Source of the DNA: Streptomyces sp. NRRL F-5135
Lineage (GTDB): Bacteria; Actinomycetota; Actinomycetes; Streptomycetales; Streptomycetaceae
NCBI RefSeq assembly: GCF_000719775.1
Contig: NZ_JOHR01000001.1
Span: 310,001 to 374,000, forward strand
Direction of reading: 5' to 3'
Length of the DNA: 64,000 nt
Below, one piece after another: positions 58,275 through 64,000 of this stretch. The number at the start of each line of letters is the position of its first letter. Position 1 is the first letter of the stretch. Below the pieces are notes generated by a model. That model was given only the letters and a program-made list of their open reading frames with translations, was not told the DNA's origin and made no database searches. The position numbers and the translations under genes are program-made.

Positions 58275-59729
58275 ATGGTGTTCGTCGGACTGGACATGGG
58301 GACCTCGATCGCCAAGGCCGTGGCTTTCGCGCCGGACGGCACGGCGCTACGGGTGGAGTCGACCCCGATCGCGCTCGGCGGCGCGGGCGAACGCGTCGAG
58401 CAGGACGTCGACGAGGTGGTCCGCGCCGCCTCCACGGTCCTGTCGGCGGTGACCCGCGGCCACGATCCCGCGCTGGTCGCCCTCACCGGACAGGGGGACG
58501 GGCTGTGGCTGGCCGGGCCCGACGGGAGGGCCGTACGGCCGGCGCTGTCCTGGATGGACGGCCGGGCCGGCGGCCTCGTGGCGGACTGGATGGCGGACGG
58601 CACGGCCGAGCGGATGTACCGGCGGACGGGGAACGTGCTCTTCCCCGGCTCCCCCGGGCCCCTGCTGGCCTGGCTCGACCGCGAGGAACCGGAGTCCCTG
58701 GACGCGGCCACGACCGCCGCCGCGTGCAAGGACATCCTCCAGCTGCGGCTGACGGGCGAGCGCGGCACCGAGTTGTCCGACGCGTCCGTCCCCTTCCTCG
58801 ACCCGCGGACCCGCGCGTACTCCCCCGAGGCGATGAAGGACCTCTCGGTGGCCCACCGGGCGGACCTGCTGCCGCCGATCGTGCCGGACCTCCCCTGCGG
58901 CGAGGCCCACGGCCGGGTGCCGGGACCGCCGGCCGGGACCCCGGTCTGCTCGGGGCCGTACGACCTGCCCGCGTGCGCGCTCGGGGCCGGGGTGACGGAA
59001 CCGGGCGACGGGCTGCTGATCGTGGGCACGACGCTGGCGTGCGAAGTCGTCGTGGAGAGCGTGGCGTTCGAGGGCGATCCGGTCGGCTTCCACCTGGCCA
59101 CGGCCCGGTCCGACCGCCATCTGCGGGCGCTGCCCGCGATGACCGGCACCGTGGCGCTGGACTGGGTGCTGCGGATGACCGGCACCTCCTACGAGCAGGT
59201 GTCCGGGATGCTGGAGGACACCCCGCGCGGTGCCCGGGGGGTGACGGCGCTGCCCTATCTGTCGCCTTCCGGGGAACGGGTTCCGTTCGTCGATCCCACC
59301 GCCCGCGCGGAGTTCACGGGGCTGGACCTGCGGGCCTCGCGCGCCGATCTCGTACGGGGCATGTGCGAGGCGATCGCGTTCGCGGCACGGCACTGCCTCG
59401 AGGCCGCGGGTCTCACCGGTGAGCTCGCCGTGTGCGGTGGCGGTGCGCGCAGCCTGCCGTGGCTGCGGATGTTCGCCGATGTGCTGGGCCGCCCGCTGCG
59501 GGTGGCCCGGGGGCCGGAGCCGGGCGCGCGGGGCGCCGTCCTGGCGGCGGTGGCGGCCCGGGGCGCGGAGCTGGGGCACACGGTGGACGCGGCCGAGTGG
59601 ACCGCGCCGGACGCCGTGGTGGATCCCGATCCCGCGGGCGTCGCGTTCTACGAACAGGCCTACGCCGACTACCTGTTCCGGGTCGGGAGTGCCCGGGCAC
59701 GGTGGCGGGGACCGGCCGACGCGTACTGA
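58275..59729 (+). CDS. FGGY-family carbohydrate kinase
   Basis: 484 residues from ATG 58275 (AAGAGGAG upstream). MVFVGLDMGTSIAKAVAFAPDG begins the ATPase fold; ALTGQGDGLWLAGPDGRAVRPALSWMDGRA contacts the sugar; TLACEVVVESVAFEG and LAVCGGGARSLPWLRMFADVLGRPL complete the C-terminal domain. It is clearly different from the kinase at 54427, so the cluster probably phosphorylates two substrates or two enantiomers. It resembles L-xylulose/erythritol-type kinases by general pattern only. It follows the dehydrogenase by 116 nt. Confidence 0.93.
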   Translation: MVFVGLDMGTSIAKAVAFAPDGTALRVESTPIALGGAGERVEQDVDEVVRAASTVLSAVTRGHDPALVALTGQGDGLWLAGPDGRAVRPALSWMDGRAGGLVADWMADGTAERMYRRTGNVLFPGSPGPLLAWLDREEPESLDAATTAAACKDILQLRLTGERGTELSDASVPFLDPRTRAYSPEAMKDLSVAHRADLLPPIVPDLPCGEAHGRVPGPPAGTPVCSGPYDLPACALGAGVTEPGDGLLIVGTTLACEVVVESVAFEGDPVGFHLATARSDRHLRALPAMTGTVALDWVLRMTGTSYEQVSGMLEDTPRGARGVTALPYLSPSGERVPFVDPTARAEFTGLDLRASRADLVRGMCEAIAFAARHCLEAAGLTGELAVCGGGARSLPWLRMFADVLGRPLRVARGPEPGARGAVLAAVAARGAELGHTVDAAEWTAPDAVVDPDPAGVAFYEQAYADYLFRVGSARARWRGPADAY

Positions 59730-59751
59730 TCCCCGCGCTGTGTCGTTTCGG

Positions 59752-60015
59752 TCAGTCGTTGCTGACCAGGACGGTGATCCGGTATCTCAGGTCACTGTTC
59801 CAGCTGATCTCGACCCAGAGGTCGTAGCCGCCGTCCCTGGGGGCGACGTTGTACACCGCGAGCCGTGCGGCGCCGATGAAGGCGTTTCCGTTCGCGTCGA
59901 TCTCACTGATCGACACGACGACGCTGCTGTTCCGGTTGGTGACCGATGAATTGACGGGGAGTTTGAACGTGCCGTGGCCGGAGCCCACGACAACGCGCCG
60001 GATGACGGTACTCAT
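59752..60015 (-). CDS. 87-residue beta-rich protein, unknown family
   Basis: ATG 60015 is preceded by an excellent AGGAGGG at the right distance. The protein starts MSTVIRRVVVGSGHGTFKLP and alternates short hydrophobic strands with Gly/Asn/Asp turns (SVVVSISEIDANGNAF, AARLAVYNVAPRDGGYDLWVEISWNSDLRYRITVLVSND), suggesting a single beta-sandwich domain. It has no signal peptide, no Cys and no membrane segment. Codons are noticeably less GC-rich at third positions than in the flanking kinase. It lies 27 nt after the repeated-peptide gene on the same strand, so the two form a probable bicistron. I do not recognise either family. Confidence 0.75.
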   Translation of the reverse strand: MSTVIRRVVVGSGHGTFKLPVNSSVTNRNSSVVVSISEIDANGNAFIGAARLAVYNVAPRDGGYDLWVEISWNSDLRYRITVLVSND

Positions 60016-60042
60016 GCGGTTTCCCTCCTGGTGCCGGCGGTC

Positions 60043-60246
60043 TCAGACCGCTTGGTCGTCGATGGCCGCGAGGACCCTCGGGGCCTCGGTGGCCGCGAGG
60101 GAACGGGGACCGGCCTCGTCCGCCGCCATGTCGTCGACGGCCGCGACCGCCACGAGGGCGGTGGCAGGCCCGCCGGTCGGCGGCGCCTGGTCGTCGACGG
60201 CCGCAAGAACGCGGGGTGCGGCGCCCTGCGCGTCGTAACTCGCCAT
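60043..60246 (-). CDS. 67-residue internally repeated peptide, unknown family
   Basis: ATG 60246 has AGAAAGGGA upstream. The peptide repeats a short unit: APRVLAAVDDQA (about 10-21), VAVAAVDDMA (about 32-41), a shorter PRSLAATEA (about 47-55) and APRVLAAIDDQAV at the C-terminus. The units are separated by Pro/Gly/Thr/Ala-rich spacers. It is acidic and has no Cys, no signal peptide and no membrane helix. The DNA shows the same repeat (GTCGTCGA(C/T)GGCCGC at 60056, 60131 and 60191). It is first in a two-gene unit with the 87-residue protein. It could be a multi-core precursor peptide or a multivalent binding peptide; neither is shown. Confidence 0.72.
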   Translation of the reverse strand: MASYDAQGAAPRVLAAVDDQAPPTGGPATALVAVAAVDDMAADEAGPRSLAATEAPRVLAAIDDQAV

Positions 60247-60540
60247 GCGTGTCCCTTTCTCTGAAGGGAGCCCGCCGCCCGGTGCCAGGTCGTTCTCCGT
60301 CCGGGCATGGATACGCGGCCCGGCCGACGGCCTCGTGTGATGTGGTGTCCCATCCGTCCCGCTGACCGGCTCGACATGTCCTGCTGGATGTCGCCCCGTT
60401 CCGGCGACCCCGGTGGGTGAGTCAATTGGCGCACACACCGCACGGGCAGCGACAGGGGTCGTTCCGCGGAACAACCCTTTCGAGTGATGGGGGCCGAGCA
60501 CACTCCGCGGAGAACCGGCGCGGAGCACCGGCACGGAGAA
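60247..60540. promoter_or_regulatory. Leader region of the small-gene pair with a long inverted repeat
   Basis: 294 nt with no gene between the ABC permease stop and the small-gene pair. A 22-bp inverted repeat with one mismatch lies at 60456-60477, with the perfect core GTTCCGCGGAAC. On the minus strand TTGACT follows about 30 nt later (60418-60423), a possible -35. The repeat could terminate the ABC operon or be an operator for the small genes. Confidence 0.6.
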
Positions 60541-61431
60541 TCAGCCCTTGAGGCCGCCGGCGAATCCCTTGATCACGTAGCGCTGGAGCAGGAGGAACAC
60601 CAGCAGCACGGGCAGCGCCGCGAGCACCAGTCCGGCGAACACCAGGCCGTAGTCGGAGACGTACTGGCCCACGAAGGAGAAGATCCCCACCGGGACGGTC
60701 TCCTTGTCGGAGCCGCCGAGGTAGAGCAGGGGGGTGAAGAAGTCGTTCCAGATGAACACGGCGTTCAGGATGATCACGGTCCCGGTGATCGGCCGCAGCA
60801 GGGGGAAGACGACCCGGGTGAACGCCTGGCGGTGGTCGCATCCGTCGATCAGCGCGGCCTGGGCGTAGTCCTGGGGCAGCGCGCGGATGAAGCCGGTGTA
60901 GAGGAAGACGGTGAAGGGCAGTTGGATGCCCGTGTAGAACAGGACCATGCCCTGGTACGTGCCGAGCCAGCCGAGGCTGTCGACCAGCTTGTACAGCGGA
61001 ATCATGCCGAGCTGGAACGGCAGGACGATCCCCAGCAGGAACAGGACGTAGAGACCGTAGCCGAGCCCGCGGGCCCGGCGCGCCAGGTAGTAGGCGCCGG
61101 TGGAGCCGAGGACGATCAGCAGCAGCAGGCTGGCGACCGTGATGACCGTGCTGTTGACCAGCGCGGGTCCCAGGGACGCGGAGGACCAGGCGTCGCCGAA
61201 GTTCGCCAGGGTGGGCGGCGCGGGCGGGGCCAGCGGCGACTCGGCGATCTGCCGCGGATCCTTCATGGCCATGCTGACCAGGGCGTAGACCGGGAAGAGG
61301 AAGGCCACCGCGGCGGCGGCCATGACCAGTTCGAGGAGGTAGCGGCCGGACCTGGGCAGGCGCCGGCGGCGGCCGGCACCGCGCGCCGACGGCTCGGAGG
61401 CACCGGGACGGACGGGGGTGGCGGCGCTCAC
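60541..61431 (-). CDS. Sugar ABC permease 2 (MalG-like), third importer
   Basis: 296 residues from GTG 61431, overlapping the upstream stop (GTGA). Begins VSAATPVRPGASEPSARGAGRRRRLPRSGRYLLELVMAAAAVAFLFPVYALVSMAMKDP. EAA loop: DYAQAALIDGCDHRQAFTRVVFPLLRPITG, where Cys-Asp-His replaces the common Gly-Ala-x. TPLLYLGGSDKETVPVGIFSFVGQYVSDYGLVFAGLVLAALPVLLVFLLLQRYVIKGF is the typical C-terminus. Last gene of the operon; no ATPase. Confidence 0.93.
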   Translation of the reverse strand: MSAATPVRPGASEPSARGAGRRRRLPRSGRYLLELVMAAAAVAFLFPVYALVSMAMKDPRQIAESPLAPPAPPTLANFGDAWSSASLGPALVNSTVITVASLLLLIVLGSTGAYYLARRARGLGYGLYVLFLLGIVLPFQLGMIPLYKLVDSLGWLGTYQGMVLFYTGIQLPFTVFLYTGFIRALPQDYAQAALIDGCDHRQAFTRVVFPLLRPITGTVIILNAVFIWNDFFTPLLYLGGSDKETVPVGIFSFVGQYVSDYGLVFAGLVLAALPVLLVFLLLQRYVIKGFAGGLKG

Positions 61432-62423
61432 GCGGTGACCTCCCGGGCGCGCAGGTAACGGAGCTGGACCAGGGACACCGCGGCGACGAACAGCGCGAGG
61501 ACGAGGGCGACAGCGGTGCTGTAGCCGAACTTGCCGTACACGAAGGCTTCCTTGTACAGGACGGTCGACAGGGTCTCGCTGGCGGTGCCGGGCCCGCCGT
61601 TGGTCGCGGCGTAGACCTGGTCGAAGAGCTTGAGGCCGCCGATGGTCGACAGCATCAGGTTGATGGTCAGCGCGGGAGCCAGCAGCGGCCAGGTCACGTA
61701 GCGGAAGCGCTGCCACGCCCCGGCGCCGTCGATGGTGGCGGCCTCGTGCAGTTCGGCCGGCACGCCCTGCAGCCCGGCGAGGAAGATGACCATCGAATAG
61801 CCCGCGTACTGCCAGATCACCATGGCCGCGACGGACCACAGTGCGAGCGAGGGGTCGCCGAGCCAGTCCTGGCGCAGACCGCCGAGGCCGAGGGCGCCGA
61901 GGACGCCGTTGAGCCCGGCGCCGCCCTCGGGGTTGTACACGTACTTCCACAGGAACGCGACCATCACCGGGCTGACCACGGCGGGGGCGAAGAAAATCAC
62001 TCGCAGCAGGGCCCGGGAGCGGATGTTCGCGTGCACGCCGAGCGCGAGCAGCAGGCCGATGCCGTTCTGGACGACGACCACGGCGACGGTGAGCAGCAGG
62101 GTGTTGCCGACGGACTCCAGGGCCCGCCGGTCGTCCAGCAGCGTACGGAAGTTGTCCACGCCGACGAAGGAGAACGAGCCGACGCCGGACCAGTCGGTGA
62201 ACGCGTAGACGACCCCCGCGACGCTGGGGTAGAGGACGACGACGGCGTACACGGCGAGCGCGGGGACGACGAAGATCCAGGGCGGGACGGCCGGGTCGGT
62301 CCGGAACGGGGACCACCGGGCGCGTCCGCCCCCGCCCGGCCCGCCGGGGCCCTTGGCGGACGCGGACCCGGGCGGGGTGGCGCGGGGGGCGCCGGAGGTG
62401 GCCGTGCGGGGGGCGGAGTTCAC
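61428..62423 (-). CDS. Sugar ABC permease 1 (MalF-like), third importer
   Basis: 331 residues from GTG 62423, overlapping the binding-protein stop (GTGA). After a Gly/Pro/Ala-rich N-terminus come WIFVVPALAVYAVVVLYPSVAGVVYAFTDWSGVGSFSFVGVDNFRTLL, EAA loop ELHEAATIDGAGAWQRFRYVTWPLLAPAL, and ATNGGPGTASETLSTVLYKEAFVYGKFGYSTAVAL. Standard CUT1 permease, forming the channel with permease 2. Confidence 0.93.
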   Translation of the reverse strand: MNSAPRTATSGAPRATPPGSASAKGPGGPGGGGRARWSPFRTDPAVPPWIFVVPALAVYAVVVLYPSVAGVVYAFTDWSGVGSFSFVGVDNFRTLLDDRRALESVGNTLLLTVAVVVVQNGIGLLLALGVHANIRSRALLRVIFFAPAVVSPVMVAFLWKYVYNPEGGAGLNGVLGALGLGGLRQDWLGDPSLALWSVAAMVIWQYAGYSMVIFLAGLQGVPAELHEAATIDGAGAWQRFRYVTWPLLAPALTINLMLSTIGGLKLFDQVYAATNGGPGTASETLSTVLYKEAFVYGKFGYSTAVALVLALFVAAVSLVQLRYLRAREVTA

Positions 62424-63772
62424 GCTTTCTTCCTGTAGGCCGCGTCCATCTGCGCCAGCGCGCCCTTGACGTCCTTCTTCCCGGCCAGCAGGTCCTGTAC
62501 GGCGGCGAAGTGCGCGGGCTGGACCTCGGCGTTGGGCCAGCGCTGGTCCATGAAGGGGACGGCCCGGCCGGCGTCGATGACGGGCAGGAACGGGTCGAGG
62601 ACGGGGTCGAGCCGGGTGGCGGCGCCGCGTTTGAACGGGATCGCGGAGACGGCCTTCGCCCAGCGGTCGATGTTCTCCTGCCGGCCGAGGAATTCCACGA
62701 ACGCCTTCGCCCTGTCCGGGTTCTTGGCGTGCGCGGCGACGCCCAGGCCGACGACGATGCCCGCCGGGATCCACTGCTTCTTCGCGTCGTCGCCCGCGGG
62801 GAAGGGGAACATGCCCAGGTCGTCGGGGGTCCTGGTGGCCTGGCGGAAGGTGGACAGGACGGCGGACACCTGGACGGCCATGGCGGCCTTCCCGCCGGCG
62901 ACGAGGGAGGTCTGCTGCTCGAACGTGGTGCCGTTGGGGTTGTCGTTGAAGAAGCCCTTGCGCTGGAGTTCCTTGTATTTGCCCAGTGCGTCGGCCCAGC
63001 CGGAGTCCACGAACGTGGCGCGTCCGGCGGTCATCCGGTCGTCGAAGTCCGGCTCCCGCGCGTAGACGGCGTCGGGCACCAGGGCGTAGCTGATCAGCTG
63101 GGTGACCCAAGGGGTCTGGGCGCCGAGCGCGATCGGCACGATGCCCGCGGCCTTGAGCGTGCCGCAGACGTCGAGGAGTTCGGCCCAGGTGCCGGGCGGT
63201 TCGACACCGGCCCTGGCGAACGCCTTCTTGTTGTAGATGGCGCCGATGACGCTGCTGCCCGCCGAGTACAGATAGGTCTTGCCGTCCCTGCGGTACGCCG
63301 CGTCGAAGGAGGCAGGGATGCCCTTGGTCCAGGGCTGGGCGCTCAGGTCGGTGAGGAGTGAGGCCTTGGCGAGTTCGGCCATGGACATCGCGCTGCCGCT
63401 GCCGGGGTACAGCACGTGCACGTCGGGCGCGTTGCCCCCGGCGAGCTGGGTGCGGACGACGGTCTGCACCTGGTCGGTGGGTGCGAAGGAGGTGCTGAAC
63501 CGGTCGTCGGGGTGGTCCGCGCGGTAGGCGGCGATGAGTTCTTCGAGGGGCTTCTGCTGGTCGGCGACGCCGACGACGCGTACCTGCCCCGTGCCGCCGC
63601 CCGACCCGGAGCACGCGGTGAGGGCGGCGGGGAGCGCGGCGGCGGCCGCGGCGGTGCCCCCGATCCGCAGCAGTCCGCGACGGCTGACGGTCGCGCGGCC
63701 GGGCGGGACGGGCAGGCCGGCCCCCGGCCCGTCGGTCCTCGCGTGACTGAACCTGGGGAAACCCGTGGTCAT
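62420..63772 (-). CDS. Sugar-binding lipoprotein of third importer, Tat-type signal
   Basis: 450 residues from ATG 63772 (GAGGAGG 9 nt upstream). The long N-region contains a twin-arginine motif [10 protein letters not shown], hydrophobic [10 protein letters not shown] and lipobox LTAC, so export is probably by Tat with lipid attachment. Binding domain: [85 protein letters not shown]. The stop of the upstream gene overlaps its ATG. The ligand is unknown; the upstream hydrolase fragment may be a clue. Confidence 0.93.
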   Translation of the reverse strand: MTTGFPRFSHARTDGPGAGLPVPPGRATVSRRGLLRIGGTAAAAAALPAALTACSGSGGGTGQVRVVGVADQQKPLEELIAAYRADHPDDRFSTSFAPTDQVQTVVRTQLAGGNAPDVHVLYPGSGSAMSMAELAKASLLTDLSAQPWTKGIPASFDAAYRRDGKTYLYSAGSSVIGAIYNKKAFARAGVEPPGTWAELLDVCGTLKAAGIVPIALGAQTPWVTQLISYALVPDAVYAREPDFDDRMTAGRATFVDSGWADALGKYKELQRKGFFNDNPNGTTFEQQTSLVAGGKAAMAVQVSAVLSTFRQATRTPDDLGMFPFPAGDDAKKQWIPAGIVVGLGVAAHAKNPDRAKAFVEFLGRQENIDRWAKAVSAIPFKRGAATRLDPVLDPFLPVIDAGRAVPFMDQRWPNAEVQPAHFAAVQDLLAGKKDVKGALAQMDAAYRKKA

Positions 63773-64000
63773 GGTGGATCCTCCTCGGGGGAGCCGACGA
63801 ACGAAGGTGCCGCCGTACGGGATGTGCGCAGGCTCGTGGTGCGCGGCGGACGGGACGGGGCCGTCGGCGGCCGGGGTGCCGGGGCCGGCGCGTACGTCGC
63901 GGTGAAGCGGTAGACCCCGGAGGCCACGCGGTAGGCGGCGTGTCCGGGGGTGGCCGCGAGGGGCGTGAGGTGCGGGACGTCCTCGGGGACCAGACCGGAT
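63769..64000 (-). CDS. 3' end of a probable glycoside hydrolase (rhamnosidase-like?)
   Basis: The last 76 residues of a leftward gene that enters from the right edge. It reads SGLVPEDVPHLTPLAATPG, then HAAYRVASGVYRFTATY, then a Pro/Ala/Arg-rich tail, and stops at TGA 63769-63771, overlapping the ATG of the binding-protein gene. The strand HAAYRVASGVYRF resembles the closing beta domain of bacterial alpha-L-rhamnosidases (GH78) and related enzymes. Coding is well supported by third-position bias and the ATGA overlap; the family call is tentative because the catalytic domain lies outside the window. Confidence 0.65.
   Translation of the reverse strand, partial: SGLVPEDVPHLTPLAATPGHAAYRVASGVYRFTATYAPAPAPRPPTAPSRPPRTTSLRTSRTAAPSFVGSPEEDPP

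Noticed and set aside
1..64000. tRNA, rRNA, riboswitch or intact transposase
   Set aside because: No cloverleaf, rRNA segment, known riboswitch core or full transposase was recognised on either strand; only the resolvase fragment remains.

Overview
The window is typical of a high-GC actinomycete, almost certainly Streptomyces. It has strong G/C third-position bias, GTG and TTG starts, ATGA/GTGA stop-start overlaps, secreted cellulases next to CebR-type operators, and a complete SapB (ram/amf) aerial-hyphae locus. No rRNA, tRNA, CRISPR array or intact mobile element was seen.

Layout. (1) 1-11267: two hemolysin/CNNM-CBS membrane proteins, a BacNav-like ion channel, a DUF574 methyltransferase, an ECF-like sigma factor with an unknown partner, two MFS transporters, a glutathionyl-hydroquinone-reductase-like protein and a secreted M4 metalloprotease. 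(2) 11601-17720: a cellulase island with GH48 divergent from GH5-GH6. Each arm has a predicted promoter followed by a CebR-type operator. (3) 17950-25782: ramC-ramS-ramA-ramB with convergent ramR, the SapB morphogenetic lanthipeptide system. (4) 26105-33718: htpX-pspAB, then a decayed zone (a response regulator lacking its middle, a histidine kinase fused to the tail of a membrane protein, resolvase and hydrolase fragments), with an SDR, two MmyB-type XRE regulators and a secreted unknown.

(5) 33797-52493: a plant-polysaccharide (probably arabinogalactan/galactoside) locus. It has two LacI regulators with clear palindromic operators, two CUT1-type sugar importers without ATPases, GH42 beta-galactosidase, GH30 galactanase-like enzyme, a clan-A hydrolase with binding modules and GH36 alpha-galactosidase. 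(6) 52755-59729: an AraC regulator, then a DeoR-centred divergent sugar cluster with two FGGY kinases, a D-2-hydroxyacid dehydrogenase and a histidine phosphatase. Its substrate is not evident. (7) 59752-60246: two very small genes with excellent ribosome binding sites. One encodes an internally repeated 67-residue peptide and the other an 87-residue beta-rich protein; I recognise neither family. (8) 60541-64000: a third sugar ABC importer behind the truncated 3' end of a probable glycoside hydrolase.

The genes fit a soil saprotroph: secreted depolymerases, dedicated binding proteins and permeases (probably energised by a shared MsiK-like ATPase encoded elsewhere), local repressors, and intracellular glycosidases and kinases. 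The best-supported known system is SapB. The most likely undescribed element is the small-gene pair at 59752-60246.
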